Source: Colias croceus
Taxonomy: Eukaryota; Arthropoda; Insecta; Lepidoptera; Pieridae
DNA: 64,000 bases
NCBI RefSeq assembly: GCF_905220415.1
Contig: NC_059539.1
Location: 7,564,001 to 7,628,000, forward strand
Reading direction: 5' to 3'
In this document: piece after piece, positions 46,128-59,500 of the stretch
How positions within the stretch are numbered: the stretch's first letter is position 1
Layout of the letters: every line of letters begins with the position of its first letter
Position numbers and translations under genes: made by a program
Notes under the pieces: model-generated
Told to the model about the DNA's origin: nothing
The model's database searches: none
Seen by the model: only the letters and a program-made list of their open reading frames with translations

Positions 46128-49100
46128 TCATACCTCGTTTATATACCTATGTAACTATATTTATGTACTCTATAAGATCTATGCGAATTTATAAATAGCA
46201 TCTCTGTAATCTGTTGGTAAAATATTTAATTAATAAAATAAATAAAATTATGAGACCGCTTACAAACCTATTTAACGGAAATAGGTTTCAGGACAGTTAA
46301 GTAATCAACTCGTAAAATTGTTATTGTATTGTTATTTGTCATACTTAAATTGCAGGTTAATCGACCACTCAATGTGTAAAATTTGATAGCGTCGCCAAGA
46401 CATGATTCAGATGCTGTTCAAACGTGTTTCTTTATATTTATTTGTGAACGAATCAGGTTCTCGCCTGTTTTAATTCTTACAATTTATTGTTACAGCAGTT
46501 TTTCATGTTCAATGACAATTTTAGTATTTTAAAATTAAAGCATTTAAACACGATTTTTATATAAAGTGCTCATACAAAATTATATTTAAGTTTAGGTGGA
46601 CGGTAGACCCTGTGCAATATTTATTTCAAACTTCTTAATACCAACTTAATTACTTTTTGAGAAAAGTAGAATTGCATAAAAATGGACTTAATTTTATATA
46701 GATATCAATAATAATACGTCACAAAACCAACCAAACATTAGTTCTATATACTTAAGAGAATTAAACAATGATTATGAAAGCTTGATTCTCTATTCAGGCA
46801 ATGCCACCGTGAAACTTATAATAGAATTAATTCATTTTCTTAGAAGCTACGGTATGTTAGATATCTTGAGAGCTTCGAACAGATTTATGGCTGATTTGAT
46901 GTGTGTTTGATCGATAAGGTATCTTTACGTAACCATTATAGTTGACTTCAGCTTGACCCGCGCCCTAAACAAGTTGAGATTGATTCTTAATCATTTATAA
47001 TGAGGAGAACCAACTGCCTAGCAATAAACTGTTTTAATGATAAACATTCAATGTGATATTTAATTTGATTTAATGCGTAAAGTATAAATCAGAAAGTTTA
47101 CCTAATATTCAAATGTATTAAATTACATTACCTAAGATATATTTGTATACCTGAATATACTCCTTAAGAGTTTATAATAACAATTTTCGAAGAAGGATAC
47201 TATTATTTTTCATCGGTGCTCTGCCTAAAGTAGAGCTAAGAGCATACAAAAATGCTTACATTATATGCAACGGAAAATGTAACGGAAAGCGCTAAACGCC
47301 AAAGCTTGCGCCAAATTACCAGTTGTATGCGTTTGTAGACGACCGCACCGGCACGTTCGCTCATAGCACGTGATAGTGGCCAATTATTTTCTGTTTATCT
47401 CTAATTACGCATGCACTGCTAACGTCTTATCGTCAATCTGCCCTTCGGCCCAAGATTCCATCGCTTTCGCTAATCAGACCTTAATCCGTTTACAGAGACC
47501 ATCATCGCTCGATCCAAACGGAACTCCGCGATTTGAAGATCGGAGCAATCAATAATATAAAACGGAATATCCTTGAATGTGGTCTGTGTTCCGTGTTCTC
47601 ACGTCAGCGATATATGTCAGAATTGTATTCTGAAGCTTAGCCATTACCTACTATTTATGCCTACCGGATTAATAGGATTTATGTCTTGAAAAATAAGCTT
47701 CTAGTATAGAGGTATAATATTTCCTTCTGTAATTTATTGAGCGATTTTATGAATTGTGAAATAACTTTTGTGTAATAAGTTATTACTGCTATCCATGTAG
47801 AGTTATGTTTAAGAAAATTTAGGAAGAATAAAACAAACGTAGGTACGTAGGTAGATATAGTTAGACACACCTTGTAAAAAGGATATTATCAAAATATCAA
47901 TCATGACTAGGCACATATAAATTTACATAAACTGGAAAAAAAATTCTCTATAATTAAATCATTTCAGTCGGTTGTTGTCCAAGTGCTCCACCCGTATGTT
48001 ATATTTATGCGTATGTAAATTAAAGCTCAGATTATTGAGTCAATGTTGACAGGGTAGGATTCGTGCATGATCCATTCACGGGAGCGGTCGGACAGTATTA
48101 ATTTATCGACAAGTCGTGCGAACGGAATGACGTGCTTTTCGGCGTGCATTTACGGTGAAATTGGGGTGCATTAACGTAACAAGGTCAACGCCTGCATCGG
48201 ATGTGGTCTGATACGTTGGAAATATATGATGGCGAATGAAAATTATATACGTAAAATAAAACATGCATTATGGCAGGATATAAAACATAGATACCTACAT
48301 TTAAAATTTCGAATTTATATTATTGTTTAATTTATACTAGGTCTTAATTTGTGATAATCATATCTGTATAAAATCTTGTTTTTATTGCAATGAAGAATGA
48401 CAACTGCATTCTGAATTGTTATTTAATTTACAGAACTATATATTTATCAAAAACATTCTAGAACAATTATGTTTCTATTATGATTTTTATGATGTCTATG
48501 ATGCATAATCTATGATACCTATACTATACTGACTATACATGAACTCCATTACATTGTAACAAGTTACAACTCACAAGTAGGTACTAATAACGTCAAATTA
48601 CAACATAAAGGCGCGTTTTCGTTGTTGGTTACGCATTAGTAAATATTAAAGTAGCAATTGAAAACTATGTATTATTTTAGTACAATCAAACGATAATTGT
48701 ATTTCAATTGACCTCCATTATCTACACTAAAATGCATAATCGTAGATCTAGATGTAATGTGGGATATAATAACACTCGAATCCAGGTGTAGGTTATGCGT
48801 AGGCGTAGAGTTACCATTATATCAAAGTATTTAAGATACAAAATTAGGTGTTTATTAGACAGTATTAGTGTATTAAATGTACCTATATATATATACGGCT
48901 GAAACCCAATTAATTGTTTGCAATTTGATTTATGAGTCTGTGTGAGGTCTGAGTAAGAGCTAGACTTGAAGGCTAGGCATGATAGATAAGATTAGTGGGA
49001 TCAATTACGTAGTTCTCACGGACGGCTACTGGCTTTGCCGCGATTGTAATGACGCACATTCGAATACAGCCATTCATCTATTTTATATTCAAATGAAATA

Positions 49101-49849
49101 ATTTATTTGCCATTACATGATTTTCTTAAGGATGCGGAAGAATTTGTTTTGTTAACAAAATGTTAATATTGGGTGTTTCCGCAATTATTGTAGATCTATA
49201 TATTTTAAATTGAAAATATTAATTGCGATGTAAATATTTCTGTATGATGAATTTATAATAACAATATTTGTATATTATTATACTTAATAGAAATAAGTCA
49301 TATCGAAAATTAGAGTAGGTATTATTGTTAAACTTATAACAACGGTTTAAAAAATCGGGTCAAATGTGGTACAAATTATGCCTCAGTATGATTCAGTCCC
49401 ATTCTGTGAAATAACGTACATACTTGCATTGGCTATCTTAGGATGGTAATCCTCATCGCGGATGTAGGAAATTTATGTATGGATCTTGCTAGTTGCTACT
49501 CACTGTATAAAAATGACATATAAACACACATCTAAGGATATATTGTAATATTTTATTACATAAAACCATTTTATAGTACGCAAGATGATACTTCCAAGTT
49601 CCAACCCTTTTACGCTTATAGTCTTCAACACCTTATATATTTTCCGTATAGGTATCTTCTTATGTGAATGCTATTTCAATATGTTAAATATAGTTATACA
49701 TATATAAATATCTATGTTACTAACCTTATTCATTTTTTAAGATATGCAGGCCTAACATGAATGGTCCTAAGGATATTAAACCTGGCTGTATTATGTAACA
49801 GTTTCATTTTAAGTACATAACATAAAAGTATCTAAAATATAGATATTCA
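46128..49849. other. Intergenic, no supported gene
   Basis: AT-rich DNA without recognised genes. Islands of higher GC at 47280-47560 and 48050-48210 stand out and could be regulatory. No transposon was recognised with confidence. Confidence 0.5.
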
Positions 49850-50506
49850 TTGTTAAAAGTGACAATTTGTGGTTTTTATTTAATGACCCCTAGGACAAGA
49901 CTGATGGGAAAAGACAAGTTGGCTTCACAAAAACTTGGTGTGCTCTGTAGAGCGGGGCAGTATTTCACGTCGCACCATCGCCTCAAGCTATATAAGGCGC
50001 AAGTTAGGCCGCACATGGAATACTGCTCCCACATCTGGGCCGGGGCACCCCAACAATACCTCCTTCCATTTGACCGCATTCAAAGGAGAGCTGTACGACT
50101 TGTTAACGAGCCAAGTCTCACCGATCGGCTCGATACTTTGGCGTTGCGAAGAGATGTCGCTTCTTTATGCGTTCTCTATCGCATTTACTATGGCGAGTGC
50201 TCTGAAGAGTTGTTTGGAACATTACCCGCCGCCGAGTTCCACCACCGTACAGCACGACATCGTCAACAATACCACCCTCACCACCTTGACTGTTGGCAAT
50301 CTACAACTGTGCGCTTTAAAAGGTCTTTCTTCCCGCGCACTACAGACATCTGGAACAAACTCCCTCATGCGGCTTTTCCAAACGGCTATGAACTGGGGAC
50401 CTTCAAGAAAAGAGCATATTCCTACCTGAAAGGCCGGCAACATACTCACAGTGTCTCTGGCACTGTGGGTGCATATGGGCGACGTGGAGCACTTACCACC
50501 AGGTGA
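49850..50506 (+). pseudogene. LINE reverse transcriptase C-terminal fragment
   Basis: 218 codons open; clear similarity starts around residue 20 (GKDKLASQKLGVLCRAGQYF). It has the post-RT region common in lepidopteran LINEs: LYKAQVRPHMEYCSHIWAGA, DRIQRRAVRLV, LRRDVASLCVLYRIYYGECS and FKKRAYSYLKGRQ. The polymerase catalytic motifs and endonuclease are absent, so it encodes no working enzyme. The frame itself is uninterrupted, suggesting a fairly young insertion. The first 15 or so codons are probably flanking DNA. Confidence 0.85.
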
Positions 50507-50566
50507 CGCGTCTGCTCTGTTGCCTCCTATTGCATAAAAAAAAAAAAAAATAAAATAAAAAAAATG
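49895..50566 (+). mobile_element. 5'-truncated LINE with poly-A tail
   Basis: Only the 3' end of a Jockey/CR1-type LINE remains: the C-terminal part of ORF2, a short 3' UTR and an A-rich tail (50537-50566). 5' truncation is the usual outcome of target-primed reverse transcription. Confidence 0.8.
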
Positions 50567-50582
50567 GGGATCTTATATTATA

Positions 50583-50793
50583 CTAGCTTTCCGCCCGCGG
50601 CTTCGCCCGCGTTTTCAAAGAAAAACCCGTTCCCGTAGGATTTCCGGGATAAAACCTATCCTATGTCCTTTCTCGGTTATCAAAACATCTATATACCAAA
50701 TTTCATGCAAATTGGTTCAGTAGTTAAGGCGTGATTGAGTAACAGACAGACAGACAGACAGAGTTACTTTCGCATTTATAATATTAGTATGGA
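50583..50793 (-). mobile_element. Non-autonomous Helitron fragment (TC...CTAG)
   Basis: On the minus strand it begins A|TCCATACTAATATTATAAAT at 50793 and ends GGGCGGAAAG-CTAG|T at 50583. It contains four CAGA repeats near 50745-50762 and a GGCTTCGCCCGC block at the 3' end. It sits 17 bp behind the LINE tail and is related to 5576-5782. Confidence 0.7.
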
Positions 50794-52197
50794 TTATTAT
50801 CTTTCAATATTTCACAAGACTGGCACTGAAACGTTACTCTATGTAAAGCTCTACAGTGGCTCTATATAAAAGAAAAAATAAAATTACTCAATATAAACTG
50901 TCTATCATAGATATTAAAACTATTTATATATATGATATAAGAAGTAAAAGAGTCATTTTCCAACGGTGGCTATTTAATCTATACCTAGAACTATGAGCGT
51001 AATCGAAGTGACCGTAACACATTCATTTTAGCGGTTAGACTCAACGTCACGAGCGCGAGCTCCCACGATATTAAGATAAGATTAAGGTGACTGATGCATA
51101 CGACACTAGGTACATATTATAACATTATAGATCAGCAACTAAAATTAAAATGACTAGACAAAATGGCCCATTTATACGGATTAAACATTCTTCATACAAT
51201 TCGCAGAAATGACTAGAGCTTCTGAGAATGCGTTAGTAACCGCAAATGTAACGCTTTTAGTGAGACTGATACTTGCGAAATCATTCTGTTGCGCGTGCGG
51301 CCGTGCAAGTGATAAAAACCCATTCTTTAAAGCGCTAATTAATTTTCATTAATCATAATTTATAGTTTTTGTTCAATGCACATTAAACTATTTTTTGCTG
51401 GTTATGTTAAGTATGTACTTTATTGAACCTAGTTTTTTGATATCAAATAACACCTATCTTAATTGCTATGTTGTATATTTGTTGACAATTAAATAGTGAA
51501 TAGTTATTTCTCTGTGATTTTTAAGCATTCACAAATAAGTACCTAGTAGAAATAAAAATTTGAAACCACTGCGCTAATATCCTAGAAAACGTTCGCAGAA
51601 GATACAGCTAAATTATCTTCAGATGCAGATTATTTCGTAAGCAGCAAGTCATATTTCATAATGACTTAATATCGTAATATAACTAAATACATTTAAATAT
51701 AACGTTAAAAATTTTCCTCATAAAGTAATAGATATGAGTACCTACAACAAACACTTAACCTCGTTGCATCGATGATGCAAATTCGGCTGAGAAATCGTCC
51801 CGTTTCGCACACTTTCATAACAATCCAGTGATTGATTACATAAATTTGAATACTGGCGCTGTTAAAACCAAATTAAATTCATCTGCGGCGTTGGCTAAAA
51901 GACGAGGCAACGTCTGATAAATTACCGAAATAATGATTAAATGAGTGTTGCGCACCGAATATCCAAATGTAATGTCCTGTTCGGAATCTGTTATTATGCA
52001 TTATGTGTATTTTATTGAAAGAAGATTGATCAGGTTAAGAATAAAGAGACTCACGGAAGACGTACGCAGAATATTTTAATTAATTGGCGTTATTATTATT
52101 TAAACATAGTCACTCATAATAACCTTATTATCAGAAAAGGTATGTAATTTACATAAACAGTGTACATGTTACGATGCTTCTTGATTCACGTTGCTTT
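50794..52197. other. Intergenic, no supported gene
   Basis: AT-rich, with no coding or repeat signal that I recognise. Confidence 0.5.
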
Positions 52198-52205
52198 ACC
52201 TATAG

Positions 52206-52828
52206 TAGTGTTGCCCAAATGCAAGAACAAGACGAGACTTAGCCAGTCTTGGTCTTGGTCTTGCGCCAATACATCTGGTCTTGGTCTTGGTCTTGGTCTT
52301 GCGCCAATACACCTGGTCTTGGTCTTGGTCTTGGTCTTGCGCTCCCAGTCTTGGTCTTGGTCTTGGTCTTGCAGCAAGAGTCTTGCAAGTCTTGCAATTA
52401 CCTATTAGTCTATTACTATTTATTAAAGTTTACTTTAAATCTTAGAAAAACGTATTAGAATTGGAACATTGTGAGCTTGAATTATCATAGCCATAGTAAA
52501 GATCAAGCAGATTAATAAATAACTAGTAATGCGCATAGGTCCAGTTTTTCTTTGATACAGTTTTTTGCGTCTCATAGAATTCCTAAGCGTACCTACCTAG
52601 TTATACACCGAACTGTTACACCTAACTACTCAGTGAAATAGCGCTAAGTCCTAGCTGCAAGACGCAAGAGTCTTGCAGGCTATGTCTTGTTCTTGCTCAA
52701 GTCTTGCACGGTCAGTCTTGGTCTTGGTCTTGCTAAAAATACGCGGTCTTGTTCTTGGTCTTGGTCTTGCAAAAACGCAAGACGCAAGACCAAGACTGCA
52801 AGACCAAGACTGAATTTGGGCAACACTA
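52206..52828. mobile_element. hAT-type MITE, copy 2, with CTTGGT arrays
   Basis: This copy has the same ends and arrays as 45618-46119, in the same orientation, flanked by its own 8-bp duplication acctatag (52198-52205, 52829-52836). It is 121 bp longer because the central part differs: about 25 bp inserted near 52397-52425 and a replaced block near 52526-52650. The left hexamer array matches copy 1 with one visible substitution (cacctgg/catctgg). Confidence 0.9.
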
Positions 52829-52836
52829 ACCTATAG

Positions 52837-54480
52837 GTATTGGTGCGAAGAAATAATTGTCTTATTTAGCAAAAAAATATAATCTTTTGCAAAATTTTGA
52901 TAAATATTTAAAAGACACAATAAATACGTCAAAAACAGTATATACATTTTCTTAATTTTTACACGATATTTTAAAAATATAACAACCACAATATACCGTT
53001 TCAGTCATTTCAAGTCGACAACGTAGTTCAACTTACACGATTAACATCGTTGATTGCGTTTTTGTCCACATAAAATAATTTTATAGTAACAAGTTAGCGT
53101 TAACGCTGTTATTGCAGCTAAGTATATAAATACACAACATTATAAAGCGCGGTTAGTTACAGGACATCACAAATTAGTGGCAGTCACTGGAGCGTGTAGA
53201 GCGGCCACAACGAGTCCTTATTACTGTAATTAACTTCATATAAAACCGCCTCAAATTATTTTAATGCTTATTAAACACGTGTGCTGAAGCGGTGAGTTTT
53301 GGTTTACCGTCTGGCCGGTAGGGCTATTATCGCCATTGATTCTGTGGTCACATTAACGTAGAATATTGGCAGGTGTATTGTGAGTTAGTTGGTTCTCATG
53401 ATGGTTATTAAATTTATGTATTGTACACTAAGTTGTGGTTTGGATTTCCTTCTCTATCAGATTTTCACGATTGGCAACTGGCATCACCCTGGGCCCAATA
53501 AAACTTCTTAATGCTTTTGAAAAATTATATTAGGTACTTTTTGTCTTACGCAAAGCACAAAGTTGTGTTAGTTATTATAATTTGCAATCATATATCAGTT
53601 TCGTCATCAGAACCACAATAGAATGTCATAATTTCCTCATTAAAAGCTCGCACAATCTCTGAGCTTTTTATAAGAAATGTGTATATTTAGGAATACATCA
53701 TTCTAATTAGGCTGTGAGTTTGTTTGTATAAAAAAGAACATAAGTTTAATTTATGGCAGAATATTTTAAATATTATTGAGGTGTTGGTTGCGAAATATAG
53801 GTACATTAAAATTTTGGAGTGATTACAGATAAGTTTGGTTTCATGGAGTAAAAATTCTTTCAAAACATCTTTGTCCGACAATGAATACATCGTAAAAATT
53901 AATATGCTATCCTTAATTGCAGCTTACGTAGCCCAACTACCTCGTTCGAATTATCAGAATGAAAACGACACGAATTTTGTAGGAAGTTTCATAAGTTGCA
54001 GCCAAGCAATTACATCTTAAAACATTTTTATCTGCAAACGTAAATGATTGATGCGATGCATTTAACTTTGCAAATGAAAGCTTGCGATTAATGGTTTTGC
54101 ATTCACTAAACTTTAATAAGGTCATCGGAAGCTAAGAGGTATTAATATCTACTTTTTAAATACGTCGTGACAATAGATGTAGACTGCATAACAGTATTTT
54201 TATTTAGTTTTTCTTTAATGAACATGCTGTATATAACTAGATATTTTATAATTTTATAATGTGCAAATGTATTGCACAATATTACAGATAAAATATATTC
54301 GCGCTTAAAATAATACGACCTTCTTATGCAGCCTATCACCATACATCATTTTTATTGGTTTATAGTGTTGTTTAAATTATTAAAATAGGTAAGAATAAAT
54401 AATTACAGAACGCAGTTTTGTTTTTTATTTTGATAAATACTTCTCAAATATAAATATAATATTATGTTGAATGTACCTAT
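52837..54480. other. Intergenic, no supported gene
   Basis: AT-rich sequence. The stretch 53100-53330 is less AT-rich but shows no open frame or splice pattern that I can support. Confidence 0.5.
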
Positions 54481-54776
54481 AATTATATCGACCGGCCCGC
54501 GAAGGCGCAAAAAAAACCGAAATTTACTTTAAATTATTTATTGTAAAAAAAAAATTACATAATAAATTACTCCTAACTTAATCTACGTCCCTCCCGTTCG
54601 ATGTTAGAACTAAGAGTGCTCGTCCTCCTCGGCGGGGTAGCTGCAGCGTCGCGGTGGCGATGATTGCCGCAACACTCTCTGGAAGCGCAGGTGTGCGCGA
54701 TGTCGCAATTCCTAACAGGTGCAGCTTCTTGGGTGGCCCCATGCATCTTCTAATCTTATATGTAGGTACATAACAC
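54481..54776 (-). repeat. 3' LTR of the errantivirus
   Basis: 296 bp; on the minus strand it reads GTGTTATG...ATATAATT. By base-by-base reading I found no difference from the copy at 61857-62152. It is markedly GC-richer in the middle than the surrounding DNA. Confidence 0.95.
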
Positions 54777-54786
54777 CTCCCTCCTG
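54777..54786 (-). promoter_or_regulatory. Polypurine tract
   Basis: On the minus strand, AGGAGGGAGG directly precedes the 3' LTR. This is the expected primer for plus-strand DNA synthesis. Confidence 0.8.
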
Positions 54787-54797
54787 AAGTTCAGCGA

Positions 54798-56519
54798 TTA
54801 TTGGCGGGCAAGGCTCGTTAATATCGCTGAAATTTCACCCTCCGCCGATTGATGTTCTATTTCTTCTTTTTGATTACCATGAACACTCGTAGTAATAGGC
54901 TTTGATGTACGCAGTCTCCGTACGACGTACCATGTCACTAGTGCAACTGCACTCGTTATTAATATAACATATATCGGTATTATGGAAGGCTGCATATAGA
55001 GAATCTCGTATCCGTTGTTAGTACTGATAGGCATTTCCATTGATATAGCTCTGTTACTAGCGTGTAATTTATCCAAATTTATCGAATTCAACTTCAGAAC
55101 TTCTTCATCTGTATTATATTGGCTGGAATCTGGCAGGTTTGCAATTTTCATTATCTGTCCTTTGATATGGTCTTCTCGATTGACTATCTTGAAAGCCTCC
55201 GTTTGAAGAATGCAGTTTTTGGGTATTGTGGCTTAGTAGCTTCCTTTAATGACGTCATATTGATCTTGCGAGCATGATAAGTGGATTTTTGATGGCTTGG
55301 GGAAACTGATGACGTAGTGGGCGTCGTCTAATTTTTCTAGTGCGGGCGCTCCGAGCTCCACAGGCGTGAAGAGACAAGATGCGACGACTCGTTGCGTGGT
55401 AATAAGGTGATACACGCAGTCATTTTTGGATCGATGATGGTTCAGCTTGTCCTCACATAGATACCCTAGGCCAGACTTCGGGCATTCTGCCTCCATGTAC
55501 ATAAAATCCTCGTTGTGAATTGCCACAAAAGGATAGGGTGGAATTAGGACTTTACTATCTTTATTAGGAACTATGGATAATTTAAATAATTCAAAGGTAG
55601 CAGGAAGGACAACCGGGAACATAAAAACTATAACTATATTCCTATTACTATAATAATAGCCTAGTTTAACTAAATCAAAATATTCTCTATAATTAACTTG
55701 AGGGATTTGCTCTTTACCATAAAATTTGTGTAATTTATTTAGCATTTCTTTTAGAGAATTTGAATTGAACATAAGATGATGCGTACTTTTCGCACGAATA
55801 AAACCTAATAAATTTTCTAATCTATGTAATTCTTCAGATATATCATCTATATTATCTGATAAAATCGCTACGCGTTGAATTAAATCTATGTATAGAGTAA
55901 CGTTTAAATTATTGGCCTTTAAATCATTTATAGCTATTTCAATTTTTTCCTGATTTTTAATTAAGTTGTTTAAAATATCAGATTGTTGTTCTATCCAATC
56001 TTTACTGAGGCTTATATGATTATTCATTTCTGTGACCAATTTATTCTCATTATTTTGTAATAATTTAATTGCGGTATCATATTTAATTGCATCTGTATAG
56101 TCTAGATTACCAGAAATACTTTTTATAACTGAACCTAAACCATCTATGAGACCTCTCTTTATGCGATTGGGTTCAAAAGTTTCCAACTGATTTGACAATT
56201 TAATAATCTTATAATGCAAGTGTTCAATATGTGAATTATAAAGCGAAAATAATTTATCGTGCAAATTAGGCGTTAATGAATTTAATTGATCCTTTACTAT
56301 GGTTATACTATCACGAATATCCTTTAAATTAATAATTTGCAAAAATGAATGATAATGAGTGACAATTCTAGCAGTTCCAATATTAAATGGTAATATACCA
56401 GGTCCGTCATCCAAGCTAGTCAGGGTGGGATCTTCTGCTTGAATCTGGCACAGGATCAGAGGAAGGATTCTGTAACAATTTAGGTACCCTCTTAAGCCTA
56501 GATTTAGCAACAGCGCCAT
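54798..56519 (-). pseudogene. env: Errantivirus env (F-like glycoprotein) with one in-frame stop
   Basis: The frame opens at 56519, overlaps the end of pol by 104 nt and runs 428 codons to a TAA at 55235-55233. The same frame then stays open to 54798. The first part has a hydrophobic N terminus suited to a signal peptide, a furin-type RIKR site near residues 117-120 followed by a GLIDGLGS fusion-peptide-like start, long helical heptads and a Cys-rich region near the end. The membrane anchor (about 20 hydrophobic residues) and short cytosolic tail lie only after the stop. As read, the protein would lack its anchor. Insect errantivirus Env is related to baculovirus F proteins and is normally made from a spliced RNA. 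Confidence 0.88.
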
Positions 56520-59500
56520 ATTTCTTCTTAGTATAGATATGAATAGGTAAATCAGCCAGTACAGTATCGTGCGTAAAACGCGGTGCGGTCTTTTGTCGAC
56601 TAGCCCTAGGATTTCTTACAAAAATTTGTTGATCTGGATAATACTGTATTTCGGGTTCGCGGTTCCTATTAATGTTTTCTGTAATTTGAGTACGGCGTTC
56701 CAAAGACGATTCATTAATAATTTTGAATACTTTTTGCATACTATCGCGATGTTCTTGCATATATTGCTGTAAGACATTTTCTGATAGATCGATATCTACA
56801 GGATCGCGGGGATCTAAATGACCGGTTATAATGTCAAGAGGCCTGCACTTCGTAAAACTGTGGATCGAACTATTATAGGCAAGAACAGCATACGGCATTA
56901 AGTTAATGATTAATTCACCACGTCGTTCAAGTTTTAGTAAACGTATGTGTTCTAATAAAGTTGAGTGAAGCCGTTCTACCATACCATTTTCGTTAGGTGC
57001 ATGAGCTAATAACTTATGGTGATTTATTCTATGAAGCCTTACAAATTCACTGAATATTTGGTTCGTGAACTCAGGACCTCGATCCGTTACGACAGTCATA
57101 GGTAAGCCATGATGTGTACCAAACGTCAAAAGAGCCTGAACTACGCTTATTGCGGTTGCGTCCTTTAAACAATATGCTTGAGCATACTTAGAGAATGCAT
57201 CTATTATAGTGAGATATTTCTGAGAATCAATACTAAGTAAATCGAGATGTATTATTTCAAAAGGTTTTGTAGGAGGAACTACGATTCGAAATTTTGGATT
57301 TACTGGAATTCTATCATATTTCCCTTGACCACATATGCTACACTCATTAATATATTTAGTTACTGCTTCCTTCATTTTAGGCCAAAAGTATTTCCTAGAT
57401 AAAGATAAATGAGTTTCGTTAATTCCGCGATGGTTAGTTTTGCCTTCATGATAATTTCGTAGTATTTCCTGTTGCTTAAAGTAATCTTTGACATTTTGCA
57501 ATTCTAATTTTGTAAGAACTAAATCCATACATGAACTTTTAAAATTACTCTGTATTATTGGAACTATAGTACACATAGCATCAGGGGGATGAACTAGAAT
57601 TGCAGTTTTTATCATAGGATCTACATATTTTTTAATTAGTGAAACTATTTCGCTATCAATATTCGCTTTGTTAACATTAATATCTATCTTAGTATGATTT
57701 TCAAAAGGTTTTGAAATTATAGGCTTACTCGGTACTCTATCTATTAAAGTAATAACTATCTGTCTCTTAAATTTATTCAACGGGTGATCTGTTATAGGTA
57801 TATCTAGAATTGGGTTCTCCGCGTCAGTATGAACTGTGACGGTGTCGGAATTTGCTGTAAGAGTACTTGATTTCGAATGTGCAGTAATCGTACTTGAATT
57901 TGAATTAACAGTAATTGTATCTGAACTTCTTCTTATTAACGAAGGTGTTGTTTCTGTTGGATTAACCGCTAAAGAATCTGTTTCCTCATTGTTAATTTGA
58001 ATACGCGATAAAGCATCGGCGTTACAATTTTGCTTTCCCTGCTTATAAATTACGGTGTAATCGTATTCGCTAAGTTTGAGCCTCCAACGTGTGAGACGGG
58101 AATTAGGTTCCTTTAAATTCATGACCCATTGAAGGGGCCTATGATCAGTTATAATTTTAAACTTGCGGCCAAAAAGGTAAGGACGGAAATATTTCGTTGC
58201 CCAGACAATTGCTAATAATTCCTTCTCAATCGTACTATAATTAATTTCGCTACTATTAAGTGTACGTGAAGCGTACGCAATTGGTTTATCGGAACCAACG
58301 GGGCCTTGCGAGAGTACAGCACCGATGGCTAAATTCGACGCATCAGTCGTAAGAATAAATTCTTTATTGAAATCAGGATACTGGAGAATTGGATCGTTCA
58401 TTAATAATGTTTTACACCTATCGAAACATTCAATGTAATCTTTAGAAAATGTTATCTTTGAACCCTTTTTTAAGCATTGTGTCATGGGCTTCGTGATTTT
58501 AGCGAAATCTGGTATGAATTTCCGATAATAACCTAATAGACCTAGAAATCGTTTAATATCGGTTGGAGTTTTCGGAAGGGGATACTTTTGGATGGCAGAT
58601 ATCTTATCTGGGTTAGGTTTTATCCCATCTTTGCTAATAATGTGACCTAGATACGCGGTTTCGAGTTTAAGAAATTCCGATTTATCCATTTGTATTTTAA
58701 AGTTGGATTCACGCAATTTCTGAAACACTTTCCCAAGATTAATGATATGCTCCTGTAAAGAAGTGCTAAATACTATTATATCATCTAGGTAGACTAGGCA
58801 AATAGAATTTTGCAATTCTCTCAGTACATTATCCATTACTCTTTGAAAAGTAGACGGACTATTCTTTAGACCCATGGGCATTCTTAAGAATTCAAAATGA
58901 CCATGTTCTACACTAAAAGCGGTTTTTGGAATGTCAGCTGGGTTCATTTCTACTTGATAAAACCCACTTGCTAAATCTAACGTTGTGAAGTATTGACAGT
59001 TACCCAATTTATGTAAGACATCTGTAATATTAGGAATCGGATATTTGTCATCCAAAGTTTTCTCATTTAACTTTCTAAAATCAACAACTAAACGCCATTT
59101 AACTTTGCCGGATGCATCTGCCTTTTTAGGTACCACCCAAATAGGAGAGCTCCATGCTGAATCTGATGGTCTAATAATACCCTGTTCTAACATCTTACTT
59201 ATCTGATTCTGTACTTCCTGTCTATGAATAAATGGATAGCGATAACTTTTCGTATAAACCGGTATTTCATCCTTAGTTCTAATAGAATGCTTAATTTTAT
59301 TCGTAAATGTTAAGGTTTCTCCTTCTATATAAAATACATCCGCATACTGTGAACATAATGACTCTAAATTTAAACGTTCCTCATTATTTAAGTGATCAGT
59401 ACGCAAGCGAGATAATACCTGTTTCACACGGTCGGACGAACGTTTGGTGCGCGTGCACTCGTTATTATAAACCTCGGCACATACTGGTCGATCCATTGAA

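Noticed and set aside
55015..55206. Plus-strand frames inside the errantivirus (also 56569-56772, 59307-59528, 60071-60316, 61057-61353)
   Set aside because: They are antisense to gag, pol or env and have no independent support.
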